DNA from: Formosa sediminum
GTDB lineage: Bacteria; Bacteroidota; Bacteroidia; Flavobacteriales; Flavobacteriaceae
DNA: 64,000 nt
NCBI RefSeq assembly: GCF_007197735.1
Contig: NZ_CP041637.1
Span: 2,761,001 to 2,825,000 of the forward strand
Direction: 5' to 3'
Each line of letters begins with the position of its first letter. Within the stretch, counting starts at the first letter, position 1. This document shows positions 52,786 to 60,901 of this stretch, one piece after another. Below the pieces are notes generated by a model that saw only the letters and a list, made by a program, of their open reading frames with translations, did no database searches and had not been told where the DNA came from. The position numbers and the translations under genes are program-made.

Positions 52786-52880
52786 AAGAGGTATTTAAAA
52801 TTAGAACACATTAATATTTACTGTTTCCATAAAGTAATCTCCTTATTTAATGTTACTTAAATTTTTAATACCTCTTTTTT
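52786..52880 (+). promoter_or_regulatory. Structured intergenic region between pflB and pflA
   Basis: An inverted repeat AGAGGTATT / AATACCTCT with AT-rich extensions closes a 60-base loop that holds a second stem (AAGTAA / TTACTT), and ends in eight Ts. It may be a partial terminator that sets the pflB:pflA ratio. Confidence 0.5.
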
Positions 52881-52900
52881 TAATTTAAAACTGAATACTT

Positions 52901-53650
52901 ATCAAAACAACAGACAACATATTACAAGTTCATTCTCTCGAATCTTTTGGGACACATGATGGTCCTGGTATACGTATGGTTGTGTTTTTACAAGGCTGTA
53001 AATTAAGATGTCAGTATTGTCATAATCCAGACACAATCAATACACATGGTGGTACAGCTTATGATATTGAAACTCTTGTACAACGTGCAGTGAGAATGAA
53101 ATCTTATTTTGGAGTACATGGCGGTGTTACTGTTTCTGGCGGAGAACCTTTACTTCAAGCAAAAAGCTTAATTCCTTTTTTTAAACGTTTAAAAGAAGAA
53201 GGCATACATACTAATTTAGATACTAACGGACGTTTATTAAATCATCCTACAAAAGAGTTATTAGATAATTATGCCGATTTAGTGATGTTAGATATTAAGC
53301 ATATGAATGAAGACGGTTTTCAGAAATTAGCTGGAGCAAAAAATAAAGATACCACGTTCAATTTTGCAAAATATAGAGAAACCTCAGGAAAAAAAATGTG
53401 GCTACGTTATGTATTAATTCCTGAGCTTACTAATACGCCAGAATTGCTTCATAAATTGGGTAATTATTTTAAGGATTATAAAACAATTGAAAAAATAGAG
53501 CTTCAACCTTATCATAAATTAGGTATTCACAAATGGGAAGCCTTAGGTTGGGATTATGAGTTAAAAGAAGCAAGAGAAAATACCCAAGAAGAAATTGATG
53601 CTGCTGTAGCCATTTTAAACCAATATTTTAAAAACGTTAAAGCAAATTAA
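52901..53650 (+). CDS. pflA: Pyruvate formate-lyase activating enzyme (radical SAM)
   Basis: The conserved N-terminus (ILQVHSLESFGTHDGPGIRMVVFLQG) is open back to a TGA at 52892-52894, but there is no ATG, GTG or TTG between that stop and the ATG at 52976. Starting at 52976 would drop the conserved SFGTHDGPGIR segment. I place the start at ATC 52901 tentatively; ATA codons are alternatives. The radical SAM motif CKLRCQYC, then TVSGGEPLLQ and DTNGR, follow as usual; about 250 residues. It makes the glycyl radical on PflB. Confidence 0.8.
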   Translation: MKTTDNILQVHSLESFGTHDGPGIRMVVFLQGCKLRCQYCHNPDTINTHGGTAYDIETLVQRAVRMKSYFGVHGGVTVSGGEPLLQAKSLIPFFKRLKEEGIHTNLDTNGRLLNHPTKELLDNYADLVMLDIKHMNEDGFQKLAGAKNKDTTFNFAKYRETSGKKMWLRYVLIPELTNTPELLHKLGNYFKDYKTIEKIELQPYHKLGIHKWEALGWDYELKEARENTQEEIDAAVAILNQYFKNVKAN

Positions 53651-53680
53651 AAACAAAATTTAATTTACATCTCGAAGTCC

Positions 53681-54463
53681 ATGAATTCACCCAGTGAAGG
53701 TATAAAAATAGTAAATGAAATTGCTCTAAATAAAGAAGGGTACTCGATTAGTAAAACATTAATTCTAGCTTTTTTAGCAGGTGCTTATGTCGCTTTTGGT
53801 GGTTTATTAGCCATTATTATTTCTGGAGGCTCTCCAGGTTTAGCTGCAAATAATCCAGGATTTACGCGGTTTTTATTTGGTGCTGCATTCCCATTAGGTT
53901 TAATTTTAGTGGTTTTAGTAGGTGCTGAGTTATTTACAGGCAATAATGCCTATTTTATTCCTAATATTTTAACTAAAAGACAAAAATGTCATGCCATGTT
54001 TAAAAACTGGAGTTTGGTATATTTAGGCAATTTTTTTGGAGCTATTTGCATTGCTTTTGTAGTTACACATTTAACACATCTGGTAAGTAGTGAACCTTAT
54101 GTTAATACTGTATATAGCATTGCATATAGTAAGACTAGCCACAGTTTTTTTATCACATTTATAAAAGGAATAGGAGCTAACTGGTTAGTGTGTTTAGCGC
54201 TTTGGCAAGGTATTGCTGCAAAACATACTATTGGTAAAATTTTTGCAATTTGGTTACCTGTTATGGCCTTTGTTACTATGGGATTTGAGCACAGTATAGC
54301 CAATATGTATTTTATACCTCTAGCAATTTTTGAAGGCGCAGACATCTCTTGGAGTACATTTATTTTAAAAAATTTAATCCCTGCAACTATGGGGAATATT
54401 GTTGGTGGAGTATTATTTGTAGGGCTACCTTATGGATATTTATTTGGAAAAATAGAAGCCTAA
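53681..54463 (+). CDS. focA: Formate/nitrite transporter (FocA-like channel)
   Basis: This is a 260-residue protein with six membrane segments. FNT marks: GAYVAFGGLLAIIISGGSPG, LVGAELFTGNNAYFI, NWLVCLALWQGIAAKHTIGKI, FEHSIANMYFIPLAIF and GNIVGGVLFVGLPYGYLFG. It exports formate made by PflB, 31 bases after pflA in the same transcript. Confidence 0.95.
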   Translation: MNSPSEGIKIVNEIALNKEGYSISKTLILAFLAGAYVAFGGLLAIIISGGSPGLAANNPGFTRFLFGAAFPLGLILVVLVGAELFTGNNAYFIPNILTKRQKCHAMFKNWSLVYLGNFFGAICIAFVVTHLTHLVSSEPYVNTVYSIAYSKTSHSFFITFIKGIGANWLVCLALWQGIAAKHTIGKIFAIWLPVMAFVTMGFEHSIANMYFIPLAIFEGADISWSTFILKNLIPATMGNIVGGVLFVGLPYGYLFGKIEA

Positions 54464-54604
54464 ATCTCACGACACAAAAGTTTATTATTTAAACAATAGT
54501 CATTTTTAGATAATATAATTATTATTATCTAATTATTTAATAACTTAATTTATGTAAATAATAATTATTTTTCTTAAAAAGTGTTAAATATTAATAATTA
54601 ATCT

Positions 54605-54700
54605 TAACTTTGTATATAGTTAACAAATAAGCTCTTACAAACAAACAACTAAAACTTACTGAAGCCTCGATATATGCTATTGGGGTTTTATTATTTAAAC
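54605..54700 (+). ncRNA. Candidate small RNA
   Basis: A good -7 box TAACTTTG (54605-54612) is followed by about 80 untranslated bases ending in a stem AAGCCTC / GGGGTTT and a T-rich stretch. No open frame. No recognisable -33 box; low confidence. Confidence 0.3.
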
Positions 54701-54740
54701 CACTTAATTTTAATTTTTAATAGAGTTTTTTCTATTACAA

Positions 54741-54780
54741 AAACACCCCTTAAGTTATAATGCTTAAGGGGTGTTTTTAG
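54741..54780 (-). terminator. Rho-independent terminator after the 161-residue gene
   Basis: Perfect 14-bp arms AAACACCCCTTAAG and CTTAAGGGGTGTTT around an 8-base loop, with T-runs on both strands, so it could work in both directions. Confidence 0.85.
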
Positions 54781-55266
54781 TTATGCTTCAGCTATTTTTT
54801 GTTGAAGTATAGGGTGCCATGTATTAACTATTTCTAGCTCTCCGTTTAATTGTATATTGGTATCTTCATTAAAAAGTTCTAATTGAGTAGTAGGTTGAGT
54901 ATTAAATTTTGGTATAAATTCTAATTTTAAAGTTTCAATTGTATGAGACGTGTTTCTAGCATTCCCATTTTTTCCAAATTTAAGTACTCTACATTCTTTA
55001 TAATCAGATAATAACAACGTGTTTTCTATAGTTTTTTCTGCTGTGTTTTTAAGAAAAAACAACATATTTTTATTCGTATCAAGACCAATTATAAAATCAG
55101 CTCCAACTTCATGAGTGGTTATATTTGCTTGTTGTTTTGATGCAAGTGATTGCAAAGCTTTAAGCATTTTTTTGCTTTTTTTTCTACTATTTCGTGTTGA
55201 TATGATAAAAGGTGAAGCGCATATAATTACAAATACAACGCTAAGTATTATAGTTCCAGTATTCAT
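54781..55266 (-). CDS. Membrane-anchored protein of unknown function
   Basis: This is a 161-residue protein. One N-terminal transmembrane segment (TIILSVVFVIICASPFII) and a basic stretch RNSRKKSKKMLKAL, so the C-terminal part is cytosolic. That part is beta-rich (ADFIIGLDTNKNMLFFLKN; LLLSDYKECRVLKFGKNG). Common in Flavobacteriaceae in my recollection; no function known. Followed by a strong terminator. Confidence 0.72.
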   Translation of the reverse strand: MNTGTIILSVVFVIICASPFIISTRNSRKKSKKMLKALQSLASKQQANITTHEVGADFIIGLDTNKNMLFFLKNTAEKTIENTLLLSDYKECRVLKFGKNGNARNTSHTIETLKLEFIPKFNTQPTTQLELFNEDTNIQLNGELEIVNTWHPILQQKIAEA

Positions 55267-55369
55267 TATTTTGTGTTTAAATTTTATTATGTAGTATGTA
55301 GATTATGAAGTTTTAACACATAATCTTATATTGTGTAAACATGCGTATAGCATGCGATAAAACATAATA

Positions 55370-55744
55370 TTACCAGAAGTAATGAAACGGATAGATTAAA
55401 TCATTTTTACGATAATTAACCAGAGTATTGGTTTGATAGGTAGTATACTGTGAAATTTGTGCATTAACAATACGCTCATTTAATTTTGGACATAAATGAG
55501 AATTAAATACAGGCAATTTAGAATATTCGCTTGGACTTGTAGGACCAAAAGAAACACTAAAGTTATCTGCCTCAGAAGTTAAACTGAAAAGTGATTTGGT
55601 TACTGAAAAGACATCTTGATGTTTTTCAGAAATCGGAGTGTTAACAGCATATGTTTCAGATAGCGGGTGTGCTACGCTGTAGAGCGCAAAACAATATAAA
55701 AAGGTTAATAAAACCCCTCCAAAACATGTTACAATTTTTTTCAC
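55370..55744 (-). CDS. Small exported protein of unknown function
   Basis: This is a 124-residue protein from a GTG at 55742-55744. N-terminal hydrophobic segment KIVTCFGGVLLTFLYCFALYSVA is a signal or anchor. The rest is polar with a single Cys (HLCPK) and ends LIYPFHYFW. No family recognised. Confidence 0.55.
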   Translation of the reverse strand: MKKIVTCFGGVLLTFLYCFALYSVAHPLSETYAVNTPISEKHQDVFSVTKSLFSLTSEADNFSVSFGPTSPSEYSKLPVFNSHLCPKLNERIVNAQISQYTTYQTNTLVNYRKNDLIYPFHYFW

Positions 55745-55951
55745 AGTGTAAATTTAGTCCTTTCAGGTATCTACAAAACTGCTTTAACAAATAATTATAT
55801 ATTCTATTTTCAAAATTATCAAACGATACTTGTTTTTTCTATGCAGTAAATTAATTGTGATAATACATCTCTTAAATTAAGAATATAATAATTCTTGATG
55901 TGGGATAGATTAAGCATATAGTTTTGAAGTCTTTTTCTGATAAGAATAGTT

Positions 55952-55959
55952 TAATTTTG
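55952..55959 (+). promoter_or_regulatory. -7 box of the MFS gene
   Basis: TAATTTTG lies 26 bases before the ATG and fits TAnnTTTG. No well-spaced TTG at -33 is visible. Confidence 0.45.
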
Positions 55960-55984
55960 TACTTGTAAATAGCACTAATATTTT

Positions 55985-57256
55985 ATGAATTTTACCACAT
56001 TCAATTCTTTTAAAAGTAGAAATTTCAGGTTGTTTTTTATGGGGCAATCGGTGTCACTTTTAGGAACATGGATGCAAAAAACAGCTGTAAGTTGGGTTAT
56101 TTATAGCTTAACACAGTCCAAATTTATGTTAGGTGTTACCGTTTTTGCTACACTATTTCCAACGGCAGTAATGTCGCTATATGGTGGAGTTGTAGCAGAT
56201 CGATATAACAGACATAAGGTATTGTTAATTACACAAGTAGTATCGTTAATACAAGCCGTTTTATTAACTGTTTCTATAGTGTTTTTTAAAGATCATGCCG
56301 TTTGGACTATAATTATTTTAAGTGCATTTCTGGGAGTTATTAATGGTTTTGATGTGCCTGCAAGACAGTCGCTTGTTCGCGAAATGGTTGATGATAAAGA
56401 TGACTTACCCAATGCCTTGGCTTTAAATTCATCTATGGTAAATTTATCTAAATTGATAGGTCCAGCATTAGCGGGTTTTATTTTAGAATCGTTTGGTGAT
56501 GATGTGTGCTTTGGTTTAAATGCAGTGAGTTTTATACCTGTTATAGGGTCTCTATTATTAATGAAGTTACCTGAACCCGAAGAACGCCCTAAAACAGATC
56601 GGAATATTAAATTAGAATTTAAAGACGCTTTTAATTACATCATTAAAACTCCTGAAATTCACTCTATTCTAATTTTTACAGGTTTGATGAGTTTATTTGT
56701 ATTGTCTTATACCACTTTAACGCCTGCATTTGCTAAAGATGTCTTTAATGGTTCTGCATCTACATTAGGGGTTATTGATGGCGTAATTGGTTTTGGTGCA
56801 TTTATTGGCGCTATTTTCCTAGCCTCTTTAAAAGCAGGTACAGATTTAAGTAGAATTTTAGCTATAAATGCTTTAATATTTGGCGTTGGTTTGGTTTTGT
56901 TTTCTAAAACAGACCTGTATTATTTAGCCTTAGTTTTTGCTGCTGTAGGGGCTTTTGGGATGATGTCTATTCGTACCATTACAAATACAATTATTCAAGT
57001 TAATGTACCAAACCATTTTAGAGGACGTGTAATTAGTATATACATTATGTCTTTAACAGGTTTGTTGCCTATAGGAAGTTTGGTTATTGGTAGTGTTTCT
57101 CATTATATAGGTGTCCAAAATACAGTCTTAATTCAAGGTGTATTGGCTATAATAATAACACTCTTTTATGGTAAATACCTTAAAAAAATTAAGCTTAAAA
57201 AGAAAGCTAAAGCAATTTTAGAGCAACAACCAGAACAAGGTTATGGTGTAAAATAA
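55985..57256 (+). CDS. MFS transporter, EntS/DHA3-type
   Basis: This is a 423-residue protein with twelve membrane segments. Start FKSRNFRLFFMGQSVSLLGTWMQKTAVSWVIYSLT is typical of the MFS_3/EntS group; the A-like motif GGVVADRYNRHKVLLITQ and NGFDVPARQSLVREMVDDKDDLPNALALNSSMVN follow. Exports a small molecule or drug by proton antiport; substrate unknown. Confidence 0.94.
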   Translation: MNFTTFNSFKSRNFRLFFMGQSVSLLGTWMQKTAVSWVIYSLTQSKFMLGVTVFATLFPTAVMSLYGGVVADRYNRHKVLLITQVVSLIQAVLLTVSIVFFKDHAVWTIIILSAFLGVINGFDVPARQSLVREMVDDKDDLPNALALNSSMVNLSKLIGPALAGFILESFGDDVCFGLNAVSFIPVIGSLLLMKLPEPEERPKTDRNIKLEFKDAFNYIIKTPEIHSILIFTGLMSLFVLSYTTLTPAFAKDVFNGSASTLGVIDGVIGFGAFIGAIFLASLKAGTDLSRILAINALIFGVGLVLFSKTDLYYLALVFAAVGAFGMMSIRTITNTIIQVNVPNHFRGRVISIYIMSLTGLLPIGSLVIGSVSHYIGVQNTVLIQGVLAIIITLFYGKYLKKIKLKKKAKAILEQQPEQGYGVK

Positions 57257-57266
57257 TGTTTTATTT

Positions 57267-58067
57267 TTACGATTTTAATGCTTTCAAAGCAAATACCATT
57301 GGAATTTTAGCGTTTAAATGTTTAATGCGGAATTGTTTTGGTTGTACCTCAACGGTATGTTTAAAACAATTGTAAGGCGAATAATCAAATTCTTTAAACG
57401 TTTGTAATTGTAAATCATACTGAAGTAAACTATTTAAAACTTCACCTAAACTATGGTTCCATGTAATGGATTGTAAAGTCATATCGGTTGTTCTATCAGC
57501 ATATGTTCCAGATTCAGTTTCAATAATAGGGTCAGATTTAAAATAATTGTAACTTATTTTATTAAAGTCATCATCAAACATCCATACCACAGGATGAAAT
57601 TCTACAAATACAAATTCGCCTTTGGGTTTTAAAAATTTAGAAATTAATTGAGCCCATCGGTTTAAATTTGGTAACCATCCAATCGTTCCATAACTGGTAT
57701 AAACCATATCAAAAGTGTCATTTAAATGATTGGGTAAATCGTATAGATCACAACATATAAAATTAGCGTCTAGTTGCAGTTGTTTAGCTAAGGAATTGGC
57801 TGTTTTAATAGCTACATCAGATAAATCTACACCTGTTACAGCAGCGCCTAACCGGGCTAAAGACAATGTATCTTGACCAAAATGGCACTGTAAGTGTAAT
57901 ATTTTCTTGCCTTTTATATTGCCTAGAAGTTCCAATTCAATTGCATTTAACGAGGAGTTTCCGTTAATAAAACCTTCAACATCGTAAAAATCTGAGGTGT
58001 AATGAATTTCCGTTTTAGCATTCCACGTAGCTTTATTTATGGCTTTATAATCGTTTTTAGTTTGCAT
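57267..58067 (-). CDS. Class I SAM-dependent methyltransferase
   Basis: This is a 266-residue protein. SAM site KKILHLQCHFGQDTLSLARLGAAVTGVDLSDVAIKTA, then FICCDLYDLP and DMVYTSYGTIGWLPNL. This is the stand-alone Methyltransf_11/25 type common in Bacteroidetes. Substrate unknown. It converges on the MFS gene and is divergent from the radical SAM gene. Confidence 0.92.
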   Translation of the reverse strand: MQTKNDYKAINKATWNAKTEIHYTSDFYDVEGFINGNSSLNAIELELLGNIKGKKILHLQCHFGQDTLSLARLGAAVTGVDLSDVAIKTANSLAKQLQLDANFICCDLYDLPNHLNDTFDMVYTSYGTIGWLPNLNRWAQLISKFLKPKGEFVFVEFHPVVWMFDDDFNKISYNYFKSDPIIETESGTYADRTTDMTLQSITWNHSLGEVLNSLLQYDLQLQTFKEFDYSPYNCFKHTVEVQPKQFRIKHLNAKIPMVFALKALKS

Positions 58068-58205
58068 TTTACAATTCCATTTAAAATGTTTGAAAGAACA
58101 AATTACACATAATTCCTAAAACTGCTTAGAAATGAAGTGACTAAACAAGCTTTTTCTAATTTTCAGAATTAAATAGGTCCTCTTCACTTCAGAAAACAAA
58201 TACAT

Positions 58206-58213
58206 TATCTTTG
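58206..58213 (+). promoter_or_regulatory. -7 box of the radical SAM gene
   Basis: TATCTTTG fits TAnnTTTG and lies about 20 bases before the TTG start, giving a short leader. Confidence 0.5.
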
Positions 58214-58233
58214 CCTAAAATTTACACTGTATT

Positions 58234-60429
58234 TTGAAAGATATCTTACTAATTACACCTCCATTTACTCAGTTAAATACACCTTATCCGGCAACAGCCT
58301 ATTTAAAAGGGTTTTTAAATACAAAAGGCATATCGGCTTATCAAATGGATTTAGGAATAGAAGTAATTATAGAGTTGTTTTCTAAAAATGCGTTTACAGT
58401 GTTGTTTGATATTGCTTACGAGAATGATACCATCCAGAGTGAAAATGCACAGCGCATATATGCTTTAAAGGAGGATTACTTGAAGGTCTTGGAGCCTATT
58501 GTAGCATTTCTTCAAGGTAAAAATCCGACTTTAGCTCGACAAATCTGCACAAATAATTTCTTACCTCGGGCTTCAAGATTTAATTCTTTAGACGAATTAG
58601 ATTATGCCTTCGGCACCATGGGCATGCAAGATAAAGCCAAACACTTGGCCACTTTGTTTCTTGAAGATTTATCTGATTTTATTATTGAATGTATAGACGA
58701 TAATTTTGGTTTTAGTCGCTATGCTGAACGTTTAGGAATGAGTGCCAATTCGTTTAATGAGTTGTATGACAGTTTACAACAAGACCTTACCTTTATAGAT
58801 GATATTACATTACAAATTTTAGATGCTAAATTAGAAGATATTCAGCCTAAAATAGTTTGTTTATCGGTGCCGTTTCCAGGAAATTTATACAGTGCGTTTC
58901 GTTGTGCTCAATTTATAAAAGCCAACTACCCGGAAATTGTTGTAGAAATGGGTGGCGGGTTTCCAAATACAGAATTACGGTCGTTAAAAGATATACGTGT
59001 GTTTGAGTTTTTCGATTTTATCACGCTAGACGATGGCGAATTACCTATAGAATTATTACACGATTTAGTAGTCAATACTAAAGATAAAACCACCTTCAAG
59101 TTTAAACGGACACTGTTATTAGAAAATAATGTTGTAGTGTATAAAAATGATAGTCTGATTCCTGATTACAAGCAAAGCGAAGTGGGTACGCCAGATTATT
59201 CAGATTTGTTATTAGAAGATTATATTTCGGTTATTGAAATTGCTAACCCAATGCACAGCCTTTGGAGTGATGGCCGTTGGAACAAACTCACCATGGCACA
59301 CGGTTGCTACTGGGGAAAATGTACATTTTGCGATATCTCTTTAGATTATATAAAAATTTATGAACCCGTTGCGGCTAAGATTCTTGTAGACCGCATGGAA
59401 CAACTAATAGCGCAGACAGGCGAAACAGGTTTTCATTTTGTAGATGAAGCCGCACCACCGTCGTTAATGAAAGCATTAGCTTTAGAAATCTTAAAACGTG
59501 ACTTAACGTTAACGTGGTGGGCAAATATTAGGTTCGAGAAAAATTTTACGAAAGATTTATGCGTGTTGCTAAAAGCTTCTGGATGTATTGCCGTGTCGGG
59601 CGGCTTGGAAGTGGCATCAGACCGTTTATTAAAACTCATCGATAAAGGTGTGACGGTAGAACAAGTTGCTCAAGTGACCCGTAATCTAACCGAAAGTAAT
59701 ATTATGGTGCATTCCTATTTAATGTATGGATACCCAACACAAACCGAGCAAGAAACCATAGATAGTTTAGAAATGGTACGTCAGTTGTTCGAAGTTGGCG
59801 TTTTGCAGTCTGGCTTTTGGCATCAGTTTGCCTTGACAGCTCATAGCCCAATTGGATTAAACCCTGCAGAGTTTGGCGTAACACCACATTATAACGACAT
59901 CACATTTGCAAATAACGATGTTGCCTTTTCGGATGTTACAGGAATCGACCATTCAAAGTTTAGTAACGGACTAAAAACATCATTATTTAATTATATGCAC
60001 GGGATTGGGTTTGATTTACCACTTCAGGATTGGTTTGATTTTAATGTTCCCGATACGACTATAGATTCAGAATGTATTTATAACGCTTTACAAACGGAAC
60101 CTAATTTTAGTGTAAAACCAACCGCTAAAATTGTCTGGTTAGGTAAATCACCGTTTGTCGAAGAGATATCTAAAACTAAAAAAGGGACCACATATACTAG
60201 TTTAAAACTTACATTTTACGAAAAGCAAGATACATTTCAGATTACCGTACCTCTAGAAGAAGGCGAGTGGCTATTAGATATGCTAGAGCAACTTAAACCT
60301 AGTAATGCGTCCTTAAAATCTTTTAATATGCTGAAGAAAGATTTTGAATCGCAATTAGAAAATTTTGAATTGTTTTGGTTTTCAAAACCAATTAACACAT
60401 TAAAAGCACACGGTTTATTAGTCTTGTAA
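58234..60429 (+). CDS. B12-binding-domain radical SAM protein
   Basis: The protein has 731 residues from a TTG start. The N-terminal 260 residues form a cobalamin-binding Rossmann-like region (ILLITPPFTQLNTPYPATAYLKGFL; VCLSVPFPGNLYSAFRCAQFI; VVEMGGGFPNTEL). The radical SAM cluster motif is HGCYWGKCTFCDISLDY near residue 355, followed by FHFVDEAAPPSLM and a GLEVASDRLLKLIDKGV block. A C-terminal 120-residue extension has no motif. Reaction unknown; such enzymes methylate or rearrange unactivated carbons. Long single gene on its own promoter. Confidence 0.9.
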   Translation: MKDILLITPPFTQLNTPYPATAYLKGFLNTKGISAYQMDLGIEVIIELFSKNAFTVLFDIAYENDTIQSENAQRIYALKEDYLKVLEPIVAFLQGKNPTLARQICTNNFLPRASRFNSLDELDYAFGTMGMQDKAKHLATLFLEDLSDFIIECIDDNFGFSRYAERLGMSANSFNELYDSLQQDLTFIDDITLQILDAKLEDIQPKIVCLSVPFPGNLYSAFRCAQFIKANYPEIVVEMGGGFPNTELRSLKDIRVFEFFDFITLDDGELPIELLHDLVVNTKDKTTFKFKRTLLLENNVVVYKNDSLIPDYKQSEVGTPDYSDLLLEDYISVIEIANPMHSLWSDGRWNKLTMAHGCYWGKCTFCDISLDYIKIYEPVAAKILVDRMEQLIAQTGETGFHFVDEAAPPSLMKALALEILKRDLTLTWWANIRFEKNFTKDLCVLLKASGCIAVSGGLEVASDRLLKLIDKGVTVEQVAQVTRNLTESNIMVHSYLMYGYPTQTEQETIDSLEMVRQLFEVGVLQSGFWHQFALTAHSPIGLNPAEFGVTPHYNDITFANNDVAFSDVTGIDHSKFSNGLKTSLFNYMHGIGFDLPLQDWFDFNVPDTTIDSECIYNALQTEPNFSVKPTAKIVWLGKSPFVEEISKTKKGTTYTSLKLTFYEKQDTFQITVPLEEGEWLLDMLEQLKPSNASLKSFNMLKKDFESQLENFELFWFSKPINTLKAHGLLVL

Positions 60430-60496
60430 ATAATTTTGACTTTAGGCTTTTCATTTTGCAATGACATTGCATATAATAATTTGTATATTTGAAACG

Positions 60497-60808
60497 ATGA
60501 AATTTTTAACACTCTTATTTTCCGTGTACGTTTTAGCATTAAACTTTGCACCTTGCCAAGATAATGTTTCATTATGCAGTGATTGTACAACTAAAATTTC
60601 TCAACATTCAGATACAGATCAGGATCACAAAACATCAGACGATTGTTCTCCATTTTGTCAATGCCAGTGTTGTCATATTCATATCGTTCAATTTAATGTG
60701 ATAGAGGTTAATTTCTATATTCCCGATATTTATACTAAACAGTTTCTTCATTTTGATAGTCATGGGAAAGACTATGTACAAACTTTATTACAACCACCTC
60801 GCGTATAA
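60497..60808 (+). CDS. Small Cys/His-rich exported protein before the metal exporter
   Basis: The protein has 103 residues from the ATG at 60497-60499. Signal peptide to LALNFA. The mature part has CQDNVSLCSDCTTK and DDCSPFCQCQCCHIHIVQF, eight or more Cys with His and Asp, a likely soft-metal site (DUF6660-type). It ends 93 bases before the RND gene on the same strand. A role in sensing or delivering copper or similar metals to the exporter is inference. Confidence 0.78.
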   Translation: MKFLTLLFSVYVLALNFAPCQDNVSLCSDCTTKISQHSDTDQDHKTSDDCSPFCQCQCCHIHIVQFNVIEVNFYIPDIYTKQFLHFDSHGKDYVQTLLQPPRV

Positions 60809-60901
60809 TGTGTCCTGTTTTCACAGGGTTTTTAGTACATAATTCTTAAATACCATTTAGGAATACGTTTTAATTTATAATCACATTATAATCCATTTTG
60901 T

